Shown one piece after another: positions 8,684-15,531 of a stretch of 24,590 nucleotides of DNA; position 1 is the stretch's first letter, and each line of letters opens with the position of its first letter. Position numbers and translations under genes: made by a program. Under the pieces are notes generated by a model. It made no database searches and had not been told where the DNA came from. It was given only the letters and a program-made list of their open reading frames with translations. This stretch comes from JABIDZ01 sp964402905 (GTDB taxonomy: Archaea > Iainarchaeota > Iainarchaeia > Iainarchaeales > JAAZKV01): contig CAYODU010000011.1 of NCBI GenBank assembly GCA_964402905.1, positions 1-24,590 of the forward strand, given 5' to 3'.

Positions 8684-8746
8684 TTAGTAATTTTCTTTTT
8701 CCTCTTTTGTACTGCCTTTTAACATATCAATTTTTACAATTGGCAT
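8684..8746 (-). pseudogene. 20-codon remnant resembling the N-terminus of 4-oxalocrotonate tautomerase
   Basis: Directly after the ferredoxin stop codon (TGA at 8752-8754, within GTGATG), an ATG at 8746 opens a frame beginning MPIVKIDMLKG and continuing STKEEKENY to a TAA. The start is a close match to the 4-oxalocrotonate tautomerase family pattern: catalytic Pro directly after Met, a beta strand, Leu-x-Gly, then Thr/Ser-x-Glu-x-Lys opening the helix. Family members are about 60 residues; here only 20 codons remain, and about 36 nt later the reductase gene begins, leaving no room for the rest in any frame. GTGAT overlapping the ferredoxin stop would act as its ribosome binding site. The likely reading is a gene truncated by deletion; a translated micropeptide is possible. 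Confidence 0.5.
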
Positions 8747-8751
8747 AAACA

Positions 8752-8934
8752 TCACTTTTTTTCAATTAAAATCATTGCCCCAACTGGACATATTTTTACA
8801 CATGCTCCACAGTTGATGCATTTGTTTTCATCAATAATTATTCTAGTATCTTTTAGTGTTATTGCTTGAACGGGGCAGACACCAACGCATGCACCACAAT
8901 AAACACACTTGTTTGAATTATTTTTTGCAACCAA
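8752..8934 (-). CDS. 2[4Fe-4S] ferredoxin
   Basis: A small electron carrier with two classical clusters: CVYCGACVGVCP and CINCGACVKICP, each C-x2-C-x2-C-x3-C-P. The start is uncertain. TTG at 8934 has GGTGA about 5 nt upstream and gives 60 residues; TTG at 8946 or GTG at 8943 would give 63-64 and fit a leaderless message from the TATA-like box at 8969-8982. It is transcribed toward the geranylgeranyl reductase gene, separated only by a tautomerase-like remnant, and is the obvious candidate electron donor for that reductase. It could also serve the oxidoreductase whose gene starts at the right edge, though nothing in the sequence links them directly. Confidence 0.9.
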   Translation of the reverse strand: MVAKNNSNKCVYCGACVGVCPVQAITLKDTRIIIDENKCINCGACVKICPVGAMILIEKK

Positions 8935-8968
8935 ATTTCTCACCAATATTAATCAAATAATTAATAGT

Positions 8969-8982
8969 TTTATTTAAAAAAC
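8969..8982 (-). promoter_or_regulatory. TATA-like box for the ferredoxin-reductase unit
   Basis: The minus strand reads TTTTTTAAATAAAA, centred about 26-32 nt from the candidate ferredoxin starts at 8943-8946. Confidence 0.45.
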
Positions 8983-9000
8983 CTGTGATTAAATTTTTTT

Positions 9001-9588
9001 TCACTCAAGGAACTGCTCATATTTTTCTGAGTTGAATCTGTACAAAAATCGTTTTATTTTTTGTTTCTTGTAGGAGTACTTCCTTATTACTTCAGTTTTT
9101 GTGCCCACAAATTCTTCGAAAGAATGTTTTTGTGCGGGGTCTAGTATAATAAAATTATCTTTTTGTGTTGTGGAAACAAAAGCGTGGGTGTGCAAATCTT
9201 CAAGTTCTGCGATAATGACCTCGGCTTTGTCATCCCCAAGGGCCTTCATGCAATTACAAAGAAAAACTGCCATGTCTTCATCATCAGCTATTTTAATTTC
9301 GAGTATTTCTTTTGCGGTTAACCAGTAATTTATTCCCATGTCTGTTTCCAGATATTTTATTTTTTCTTTAACAAATTCAAATGTCTTTTTCAATGCAACA
9401 AAATAATTTTCTTTGAAATCAAAGTGCTCTTCTTTGAATTCACTAACCAGTGTTTGTACACTCAAATCTGTGCCGTCAACAAGATTTTTTATTTCACCTA
9501 TTGTTCTTTGCTCTCTTTCATTGATTATATCAGAGTATTTTTGGAGCAAGTACTTGCTTATTGCCAATTGAGCTTCTTTATCATCCAT
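9001..9588 (-). CDS. Transglutaminase-like domain protein with catalytic Cys replaced by Asp
   Basis: The 195-residue product (from the ATG at 9588; an upstream TTG at 9600 is less likely because a TATA-like box lies 27 nt from the ATG) has a helical N-terminal half and a transglutaminase-like core. Active members carry G-D-C-E-D at the start of the core helix; here the matching stretch is ADDEDMAVFLCNCMKALG, with Asp (about residue 103) in the Cys place. The later elements look intact: HTHAFV with the catalytic-type His at about 135, and IILDPAQ with the Asp at about 150. Loss of the nucleophile suggests a non-peptidase binding role, unless one of the two nearby Cys of CNC compensates, which I consider unlikely. 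A basic C-terminal tail (KKQKIKRFLYRF) could bind nucleic acid or membrane. Confidence 0.6.
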   Translation of the reverse strand: MDDKEAQLAISKYLLQKYSDIINEREQRTIGEIKNLVDGTDLSVQTLVSEFKEEHFDFKENYFVALKKTFEFVKEKIKYLETDMGINYWLTAKEILEIKIADDEDMAVFLCNCMKALGDDKAEVIIAELEDLHTHAFVSTTQKDNFIILDPAQKHSFEEFVGTKTEVIRKYSYKKQKIKRFLYRFNSEKYEQFLE

Positions 9589-9607
9589 TCTAATACCCAA
9601 AACAACG

Positions 9608-9620
9608 AACTATATACATA
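9608..9620 (-). promoter_or_regulatory. TATA-like box for the transglutaminase-like gene
   Basis: The minus strand reads TATGTATATAGTT, centred about 27 nt from the ATG at 9588. It supports that start and a leaderless message. Confidence 0.55.
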
Positions 9621-9645
9621 ATCCTATCGGAAAAGATTAAAAACC

Positions 9646-9672
9646 AGCTTTTTTACTAAAAAAAGCTTTTTT
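9646..9672. terminator. Hairpin with A/T stem, candidate terminator
   Basis: AGCTTTTTT (9646-9654), a 3-nt loop and AAAAAAAGCT (9658-9667) form a 9-bp inverted repeat followed on the plus strand by more T. On the minus strand the same repeat presents a T run, where it could end transcription of the coiled-coil gene (9765-11072). The surrounding 100 nt repeat the AGCTTTTT theme several times. Confidence 0.35.
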
Positions 9673-9764
9673 GAGCTTTTTATGCCAAAATTAGCTTGTA
9701 TTATAGCTTTTTTTCCTTTTTTCTGTTTTTTGAGCCTTTTTTTAGCCTTTTATTGTTTTTTTGT

Positions 9765-11072
9765 TTATTTTTTCAATATAACTCTTTTTCCTGTTACTTT
9801 TTCCGCGAAAGCCATTATACGCATCTTTTCACTTTTGTTTTCCTCTTCCAGCACTTTCTTTTGTTTTTCAAGAGCAGAATTCTTTTCTTCTAAATCCTCT
9901 TTTTCCCGCAAAATTTCTTTTAAATTATTCTCTTCTTTTTCAAGGAGCTTTTGTATTGGGCTATTATTTATTTCAGAATCGATTTCAGTCTGTTTTTTTT
10001 GTATTTCGTTTAATCGCCAAAAAACTTTTTCAAAGAAATCAAAGGTAATAAGTTCATTCAAAGCACCAACCCGCTTTTCTTTTTCTTTGTCCTTTAAATC
10101 AATTTTTTCATCTTCAATAGCACTAATTATTTCTTTCAAAATATCTTTTATTGCAGTAGCACTAGGATCTTTTTTCAGTGCAATCATTGGATTATTTATA
10201 AATGACTCTAAAATATCTCTTTGTTCAACACTTATTTTCCAGCGCCCACTATCTACAAGACTTTTGAATCTTGTAAGTGGTTTATCTATTGTTGAAACCA
10301 TTGAAGATATCTCAATTTTTAGTTGTTGTTTTTGTGAAGCAAGATTTCCCTTTTCTTTTTCAAATCCCATTAGAGAAGACATTTCTTTTCCAACTGATAA
10401 AGTATCAATTTTTTGTTTTTGTTCCTTTGCTTTAACCTCTTTATCTTTTATTAAATCGGTGTTAGAAGAAACAGTATTTTCAATAGTGCTAATTTCATTT
10501 TCTTTGTGTTTTATAAGCTCAACTTTTTCCTTTGTTTTTTCAAATTCAAACAATTCTTTTTCTTTATCAAGAGAATTGCTTATTTCATGATAATTATTCA
10601 CAAGTTCTTGCAAAGTTTCTCCAAGGCTCTTCATCTCATCTTTCATGTAAGCGCTTGTATACGCAATGCTCTTCCTAAAATTCATTACTTCGTTTAAAAG
10701 AAGCGCCTTTGCTTCGCCAGCATAGGCTCTTGCATCTTCAAGAGTATTGCCTCTGTTATCGGGGTTTAGTTTTTCAAGCAATCGAACCATTCTTGTTTCA
10801 AGCTGTGTTTTTGATGTCAAAGCCGCTTTATTGAAACGCTCATTATTTTTTTCCTCTAACTCTTTTTTCTGAATATCTTTTATTAGTGCAAGGCACTTAC
10901 TATGCAAATATTTTATTTGTGAAATCTTTTTTGCGGTTTCCATGGTAAGTTCTTCAATTTTGCTTGAAAAGTTTTTTTCAATAAGAGTTGGAAAATATTC
11001 TAGGGTTGTCTCAATAACCTCAATATTTTTTTTCTCTCCCTTAAAGAGCTTTCCAAAAAATCCTGCGCACAT
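9765..11072 (-). CDS. Coiled-coil protein, cytoplasmic, unknown function
   Basis: I do not recognise this 435-residue protein. It begins MCAGFFGKLFKGEKKN, with no signal peptide or transmembrane helix. The N-terminal 150 residues are helical with a moderately conserved look (LLEKLNPDNRGNTLEDARAY). About 160-255 and 365-425 are heptad-rich coiled coil. A short non-coil insert of about 265-345 includes RFKSLVDSGRWKISVEQRD. The C-terminus ends FAEKVTGKRVILKK. The layout of two coils flanking a compact insert resembles scaffold or SMC-like accessory proteins, but no nucleotide-binding motif is present. A TATA-like box lies 27 nt from the ATG. It diverges from the RecJ-like gene across 161 nt, so shared regulation is possible. 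The T-rich antisense frame across its 3' part is a composition shadow. Confidence 0.65.
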   Translation of the reverse strand: MCAGFFGKLFKGEKKNIEVIETTLEYFPTLIEKNFSSKIEELTMETAKKISQIKYLHSKCLALIKDIQKKELEEKNNERFNKAALTSKTQLETRMVRLLEKLNPDNRGNTLEDARAYAGEAKALLLNEVMNFRKSIAYTSAYMKDEMKSLGETLQELVNNYHEISNSLDKEKELFEFEKTKEKVELIKHKENEISTIENTVSSNTDLIKDKEVKAKEQKQKIDTLSVGKEMSSLMGFEKEKGNLASQKQQLKIEISSMVSTIDKPLTRFKSLVDSGRWKISVEQRDILESFINNPMIALKKDPSATAIKDILKEIISAIEDEKIDLKDKEKEKRVGALNELITFDFFEKVFWRLNEIQKKQTEIDSEINNSPIQKLLEKEENNLKEILREKEDLEEKNSALEKQKKVLEEENKSEKMRIMAFAEKVTGKRVILKK

Positions 11073-11092
11073 GAAATATTATTGCTGAGAAA

Positions 11093-11104
11093 GGTTAATT
11101 AAAA
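11093..11104 (-). promoter_or_regulatory. TATA-like box for the coiled-coil gene
   Basis: The minus strand reads TTTTAATTAACC, centred about 27 nt from the ATG at 11072, consistent with leaderless initiation. Confidence 0.5.
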
Positions 11105-11184
11105 GAGCCTTTTACTGCTGTAAAACCCTCGGGAAATTGTGTTAGAGCCTTTTTTAATAGATTTTAAAAAGTATTTTTTAACCG

Positions 11185-11198
11185 GCATGGGGCCATGC
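11185..11198. promoter_or_regulatory. GC-rich palindrome beside the RecJ-like promoter, possible operator
   Basis: GCATGG-GG-CCATGC is a 6-bp inverted repeat with a 2-nt centre, strikingly GC-rich in this AT-rich gap. It ends 4 nt upstream of the TATA-like box at 11203-11212, where a regulator or the TFB recognition element would sit. Confidence 0.35.
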
Positions 11199-11202
11199 TT
11201 TC

Positions 11203-11212
11203 ATTTATATTA
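11203..11212 (+). promoter_or_regulatory. TATA-like box for the RecJ-like gene
   Basis: The sequence TTTATATTAG is centred about 26 nt upstream of the ATG at 11234, predicting a leaderless mRNA. Confidence 0.5.
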
Positions 11213-11233
11213 GTTTCAAACAAATAACTATTT

Positions 11234-12664
11234 ATGGTGGAAGAAAGAAATGAAAAGGCGTTTTTTGATGCCCTGCAAAAAGTTGCTGATGAGATTAAAA
11301 AACGCGAAGAAATAGTTGTTGTATATCATTATGATGCGGATGGAATTAGCAGCGGAGCAATAGCAATTAAAGCTCTTGAAAGAGAAGGGAAAAAAGTTTC
11401 TTCTCTTTGCCTAAAACAGCTCTACAAAGAAAATATTCAAGAAATACAGTCTTTAGGAAAAACTTTTTTATTTGTTGATTTTGGTTCCGGGCAACTTGAC
11501 TATCTATTAAGCGAACTTGGGGAAAAAAACATTTTTATTTTGGATCATCACAATCCACTGAAAGTTAATGGTATGGACTTATCTTCAGCGCACCATGTTA
11601 ATCCACTTCTTTTTGGAATTGATGGCGGCAAAGAAATTTCTGGTGCCGGAACAACCTTCTTTTTTGCTTTAGCACTAAACAAAAAGAATTCTGATTTAGC
11701 AGGAATTGCAATGGTTGGTGCGCTTGGCGATATGCAAGATTTTTCAGGCGAACTAGTTGGTTTGAATAGAGAAATACTTGCTATTGGGCAAAAAGAAAAA
11801 ATAATTTCATTAAAAAAAGATTTGCGTTTATATGGGAGAATTTCTCGCCCGCTAATATCATTTCTATTATTTTCTTCTTCGCCAGTTCTGCCCGAACTAA
11901 CTGCAAAAGAAGAGAATTGTATTGCATTCCTAAAAGAAAATGATATTCCTTTGAAAGATCCTTTTACTGATGAATGGCTTTCATACGAAGACTTATCTCT
12001 TGCACAAAAAAAACAATTGACTTCTGCTTTGATAATTCACTTGACTTCTTTTAATGTTCCTGAGTGGAAAATAAAAGAGTTGATAGGTGAAGTTTATACC
12101 CTTGAAAAAGAATTGCCAAAAAGCCCTCTCCGCGATGGAAAAGAATTTGCTACTTTGCTTAATTCTTGCGGGCGTCACAAAGAACCTGAAGTTGCTTTAG
12201 CTGTTTGTATCGGTGACAGAAGAATTGATGGAGAGTATGGCAAGGCGCTTGCTTTGATGGCAGAACACAGAACAGCGCTGAGAAGGGGGATAGAATTCAT
12301 TAATGAACATGGGATAGAAGAAAGAAAAAGTTTTTACTTTTTTGATTCAGGAACAGAAATACAAGATTCTTTAGTGGGAATAATTGCAGGAATGCTTTAT
12401 GGTTCAGTAATACAGGAAAACAAACCGATTATCGCTCTTGCACGGAATGAAGACGAGACAGTAAAGATTTCGGGGAGAGCAACAAGTGCACTGGTAAGAA
12501 AAGGAATTAATTTGGGATTGGCATTTAAAGAAATTGGCTTGGAACTCAGGGGCGTTGAGGGCGGCGGGCACAAAATTGCTGCCGGCTGTAAAATAGAAAA
12601 AGAAGTTTTGGACGAGTTTTTGGATTTACTCGAAGTAAAAATATTTTCACAGCTGCAAAACTAA
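11234..12664 (+). CDS. DHH-family phosphoesterase, archaeal RecJ-like single-strand exonuclease
   Basis: DHH phosphoesterases of the RecJ/Cdc45 group degrade single-stranded DNA or RNA; an archaeal member (GAN) associates with GINS and the replicative helicase. The metal-binding motifs are present in order: YHYDADGISSG (31-41), VDFGSG (81-86), DHHNP (104-108) and GALGDMQD (162-169). The C-terminal DHHA1 substrate motif appears as GVEGGGHKIAAGC. The length, 476 residues, fits archaeal RecJ homologues. With all metal ligands kept it is probably an active nuclease rather than a Cdc45-like inactive subunit. It is the first gene of the plus-strand half but is followed by a long T-rich terminator, so it is likely transcribed alone. 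Whether its role is replication, repair or RNA decay cannot be decided here. Confidence 0.85.
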   Translation: MVEERNEKAFFDALQKVADEIKKREEIVVVYHYDADGISSGAIAIKALEREGKKVSSLCLKQLYKENIQEIQSLGKTFLFVDFGSGQLDYLLSELGEKNIFILDHHNPLKVNGMDLSSAHHVNPLLFGIDGGKEISGAGTTFFFALALNKKNSDLAGIAMVGALGDMQDFSGELVGLNREILAIGQKEKIISLKKDLRLYGRISRPLISFLLFSSSPVLPELTAKEENCIAFLKENDIPLKDPFTDEWLSYEDLSLAQKKQLTSALIIHLTSFNVPEWKIKELIGEVYTLEKELPKSPLRDGKEFATLLNSCGRHKEPEVALAVCIGDRRIDGEYGKALALMAEHRTALRRGIEFINEHGIEERKSFYFFDSGTEIQDSLVGIIAGMLYGSVIQENKPIIALARNEDETVKISGRATSALVRKGINLGLAFKEIGLELRGVEGGGHKIAAGCKIEKEVLDEFLDLLEVKIFSQLQN

Positions 12665-12672
12665 AAGAATTT

Positions 12673-12711
12673 CTTTTTTTCTTTGATTTTTTTTTGTTTT
12701 ATTTTTTTTTT
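12673..12711 (+). terminator. T-tract terminator after the RecJ-like gene
   Basis: Successive plus-strand T runs begin 9 nt after the stop codon, interrupted by single C, G or A bases. Oligo-T runs without a hairpin are the usual archaeal terminators. This separates the nuclease gene from the isoprenoid genes. Confidence 0.6.
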
Positions 12712-12753
12712 ATTAACTCATGTTTTGTCTATTGGTTTTATCCGATACAAAAG

Positions 12754-12765
12754 CTTTTTAATAAA
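12754..12765 (+). promoter_or_regulatory. TATA-like box for the prenyl synthase gene
   Basis: CTTTTTAATAAA lies about 57 nt upstream of the TTG start, implying a leader of about 30 nt that contains the GGGTGA ribosome binding site at 12805-12810. Confidence 0.45.
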
Positions 12766-12815
12766 TTCACAGCTAATGGTTGTTATATATGACTTGTTAT
12801 TGGTTGGGTGAATAA

Positions 12816-13901
12816 TTGATTTCTGAAGAAGAGACTGGTTTAGGAATAAAGGATTTTTTAAAATTAAAAATGCCTGCAGTAGAAAAAGAAATTGAAAAGT
12901 ATATCCCACGAAAAGCAACAAAAGAGTGGATTGAATCAGCTCTTGGAAAAACTATTTTTGAATTGGATTTAGAAGCATATACTGCCGGGTGCAATGCTCC
13001 AATATGGAATTTACTTGATAGAGGTGGAAAAAGATTTAGGCCAATACTTACATGTATTTGTTCTGAAGCAGTGGGTGGAAAATGGGATAGTGCTTTGAAA
13101 TTAGCACCAATGGTTGAAATAATACACAATGGTACACTAATGCAAGATGATGTTGAGGATGATTCACAAGCCCGAAGAGGACAACCATGTATCCATTGTA
13201 ATTTTGGAGTTGATACTGCAATTAATACTGGGACAATAATGTATTACTGGCCCATGACAAAAATACTTAATGATGATTTTAATTTAGGGGATAAGAAAAA
13301 ATTACAGATTTATGATTTGTATATAAAAGAAATGATTCGTGTTTGTTCCGGACAAACATGGGATATTGCTTGGCATCATGGTGGATTTACTCCAAATGAA
13401 AAACAGTACTTGAATATGTGTTTGAGTAAGACAGGTGTACTAACAAAATTTGCTTGCCAGTTAGGGGCTATTATTGGGGGCGCTACAGAAAAACAATATG
13501 ATGCTCTTGGAGATTTCGGACAAATAGTTGGGGTCGGTTTCCAAATACAAGATGATATTTTAGAATTGACAGAAGACAAATTTAAGGAAGGAAAAGGAAG
13601 TGTTGGTGGAGATATTCACGAAGGAAAAAGAACTCTTATTGTAATTAGAACACTTGAAGTTGCAAGTGAAGAAGACAAAAAAAGATTAATCGAAATACTT
13701 GATTCACACACTTTGGATGAAAAAGTTTTGCAAGAAGCGCTTGACATAATAAATAAGTATGATGGAATTGCTTATTCAAAGAAAAAAGCTGAAGAGCTTG
13801 TTGAAGGGGCTTGGAAAAAAGTTAATTCTGTTTTAAAAGAAAGTAATGCAAAAATAATTCTTAAAAAGTTTGCTGAGTACTTAGTTGATAGGAAAATATA
13901 A
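12816..13901 (+). CDS. Polyprenyl (probably geranylgeranyl) diphosphate synthase
   Basis: This trans-prenyltransferase joins IPP units to an allylic diphosphate to give the chain for ether lipids. The GGKRFRP substrate motif is at 70-76. The first aspartate-rich motif is DDVED (111-115) in HNGTLMQDDVEDDSQARRGQP. The second is DDILE (246-250) in FQIQDDILEL, with Glu in place of the usual last Asp. The HN-x-TL wording before the first motif resembles eukaryotic-type GGPP synthases. The residue five places before the first Asp is Gly, so the product-length stop must come from elsewhere, and a chain longer than C20 cannot be excluded. The start is TTG at 12816: GGGTGA sits 5 nt upstream and the first in-frame ATG is 54 nt downstream. 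The 361-aa length is slightly long for the family because of the N-terminal extension. Confidence 0.85.
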   Translation: MISEEETGLGIKDFLKLKMPAVEKEIEKYIPRKATKEWIESALGKTIFELDLEAYTAGCNAPIWNLLDRGGKRFRPILTCICSEAVGGKWDSALKLAPMVEIIHNGTLMQDDVEDDSQARRGQPCIHCNFGVDTAINTGTIMYYWPMTKILNDDFNLGDKKKLQIYDLYIKEMIRVCSGQTWDIAWHHGGFTPNEKQYLNMCLSKTGVLTKFACQLGAIIGGATEKQYDALGDFGQIVGVGFQIQDDILELTEDKFKEGKGSVGGDIHEGKRTLIVIRTLEVASEEDKKRLIEILDSHTLDEKVLQEALDIINKYDGIAYSKKKAEELVEGAWKKVNSVLKESNAKIILKKFAEYLVDRKI

Positions 13902-13910
13902 AATTTCTTT

Positions 13911-13921
13911 ACCTTTAAATA
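13911..13921 (+). promoter_or_regulatory. TATA-like box for the 162-aa basic protein
   Basis: CCTTTAAATAC is centred about 27 nt upstream of the ATG at 13943, consistent with a leaderless mRNA and with transcription independent of the prenyl synthase gene. Confidence 0.55.
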
Positions 13922-13942
13922 CTTCAATGCACTATTTTTTTT

Positions 13943-14431
13943 ATGCCAAAATTTAGTTCAGCACCATTGGTTCGACCCACAGACTTTGCGGGTTACAGGT
14001 CACGTGCAGATGCAGCTCGACGAAGGAGTAGGGGAATACGAGCGCATAGCCCTTCTTTTTCGGGAACACTTGTAAGAGTTCCTATAAAGGGTGCTCAAAG
14101 ACAAATTGATTTAATGGCAACACGCAAAAGTCGGCCCCTTCCAAAATGGAAAGCCGTTGTTTACAAAAGTATTATACGTTTTCTTAATGTTTCTATAGCA
14201 CGTGGAGAAGTTCCTGCGATGGAAGATATTGTTTCAACTGTTTATAGTGATTTGAAACGTAAAAGAATCTGGAATGAATTAAAAATTCCTTACACACGCA
14301 CAGCGCCAAGTGGCAAAGTGCATACTGAGCGACTGCAATTTTCTGTAGGGTTTGTTGATGGTTGTTGTCGTGAACTGATTAGGAAAGGACTAATAGAACA
14401 GCATGAAAAATCTAGAATTGTTGCAAAATAA
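13943..14431 (+). CDS. Unknown basic 162-aa protein
   Basis: I do not recognise a family. The first 60 residues are Arg/Ser-rich and probably disordered (RADAARRRSRGIRAH), followed by KSRPLPKWKAVVYKSIIRFL. The C-terminal region of about 95-160 (EDIVSTVYSDLKRKRIWNEL, then VGFVDGCCRELIRKGLIEQ) could form a winged-helix-like fold. The charge pattern suggests nucleic-acid or ribosome binding; this is inference. It has a promoter-like box for leaderless transcription, so it is not simply an operon passenger. Arginine codon use is odd: many CGA, CGT and CGC codons, while the enzyme genes around it use mainly AGA. That may reflect different origin or expression level. Confidence 0.6.
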   Translation: MPKFSSAPLVRPTDFAGYRSRADAARRRSRGIRAHSPSFSGTLVRVPIKGAQRQIDLMATRKSRPLPKWKAVVYKSIIRFLNVSIARGEVPAMEDIVSTVYSDLKRKRIWNELKIPYTRTAPSGKVHTERLQFSVGFVDGCCRELIRKGLIEQHEKSRIVAK

Positions 14432-14448
14432 CCTTTCTTGTTTCTAGC

Positions 14449-14460
14449 ATATATTTTTAT
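14449..14460 (+). promoter_or_regulatory. TATA-like box for the IPP isomerase gene
   Basis: ATATATTTTTAT (14449-14460) is centred about 28 nt upstream of the ATG at 14483, supporting that start and a leaderless message. Confidence 0.5.
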
Positions 14461-14482
14461 TACTTTGAAACAAATATTATGC

Positions 14483-15526
14483 ATGGTTTCAGCCACTGAA
14501 AAAAGAAAAGCGGAGCACATAAAACTTTGTATTGAAAAAGATGTTTCTTTCAAAGAAAAAAGTACTCTACTTGAATGTGTTGAATTAAATTATAAGACTC
14601 TGCCCGAAATATCTTTTCATGATGTTGATTTGTCAACAGATTTTCTCGGAAAATTTTTTTCTTTTCCTTTTATTGTTTCGGGTATGACTGGCGGAGCACA
14701 GGTAGCAAAAAAAATTAATTCTGATGTTGCACTTGCTTGCCAAAAAGCCGGAATTGGAATGGGCGTTGGAAGCATGCGGGCAATGCTTGAAAAACCATCA
14801 TTAGCAGATACTTATTTTGTAAGAGATGTTGCTCCAGACATTTTTTTAGCAGGAAACATTGGTGCTGCACAATTAAAAGAATATTCTCCAAAAGAAGTTG
14901 AAGAAGCACTTAGTGCGATTGAAGCGAATGCCCTTGCAATTCATTTGAATGCTGCGCAAGAAGCGATGCAACCCGAAGGAGATTTAGATTTTTCTGGGGT
15001 AATCGAAAAAATAGCTGAGTATGCGGACACAATTAGTGTTCCGGTTTATGTTAAAGAAGTGGGCCACGGAATAAGTTTTGAAGTTGTTAATTTGTTAAAG
15101 CAAACAAAAATAAAAGCGGTTGATGTGCAGGGGGCAGGTGGAACTTCTTGGGCTTACATTGATGCTCTAAGAAAAAAAACTGGTTTTAAAGATACTTTCA
15201 GAGAATTTGGTTTACCGACAAGTGTTTCAGTGATTGAAACAAAAAATGCTTTACAAGGAACAAAAAAAATAGTTGCTTCGGGCGGAATAAGAAATGGGCT
15301 TGAAGCAGTAAAAGCAATTGTTCTTGGTGCGGATATGGTTGGAGAAGCAATGCCTATTCTTAAGGCCCAGCAAAAGGGCGGTTCAAAAGCAGTTTTTAAT
15401 TATCTTGAGCACACAAAACAAGAAATGCAAATAACTGCTTTTCTTCTTGGTTGCAAAAATATTTCTGAATTACAAAAACAACCTTATGTTGTTTTTGGCA
15501 GATTAAAAGAATGGCTTAACCAGTGA
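14483..15526 (+). CDS. fni: Type 2 isopentenyl-diphosphate delta-isomerase (FMN-dependent)
   Basis: It interconverts IPP and dimethylallyl diphosphate using reduced FMN. Recognised motifs, from the ATG at 14483: RKAEHIKLC near the N-terminus (diphosphate binding), GMTGGA (FMN), GVGSMRAML, LNAAQEAMQPEGD with the catalytic Gln and metal-binding Glu, VKEVGHGIS, VDVQGAGGTSWA, and the FMN phosphate loop ASGGIRNG with GADMVGEAMPIL. The length of 347 residues is normal for the family. An upstream in-frame TTG at 14438 would add 15 hydrophobic residues with no family support, and the TATA-like box lies inside that stretch, so I reject it. The gene links the mevalonate genes downstream with the prenyl synthase upstream, supplying the allylic primer. 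Confidence 0.93.
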   Translation: MVSATEKRKAEHIKLCIEKDVSFKEKSTLLECVELNYKTLPEISFHDVDLSTDFLGKFFSFPFIVSGMTGGAQVAKKINSDVALACQKAGIGMGVGSMRAMLEKPSLADTYFVRDVAPDIFLAGNIGAAQLKEYSPKEVEEALSAIEANALAIHLNAAQEAMQPEGDLDFSGVIEKIAEYADTISVPVYVKEVGHGISFEVVNLLKQTKIKAVDVQGAGGTSWAYIDALRKKTGFKDTFREFGLPTSVSVIETKNALQGTKKIVASGGIRNGLEAVKAIVLGADMVGEAMPILKAQQKGGSKAVFNYLEHTKQEMQITAFLLGCKNISELQKQPYVVFGRLKEWLNQ

Positions 15527-15531
15527 TTGTT

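Noticed and set aside
9682..10590. Open frame of 302 codons on the plus strand opposite the coiled-coil gene
   Set aside because: It is a Phe/Ser-rich low-complexity reading caused by the Lys/Glu-rich codons of the gene on the other strand, with no ribosome binding site or family match.
14438..14482. Upstream TTG start for IPP isomerase
   Set aside because: It would add hydrophobic residues without family support and would place the TATA-like box inside the coding region.
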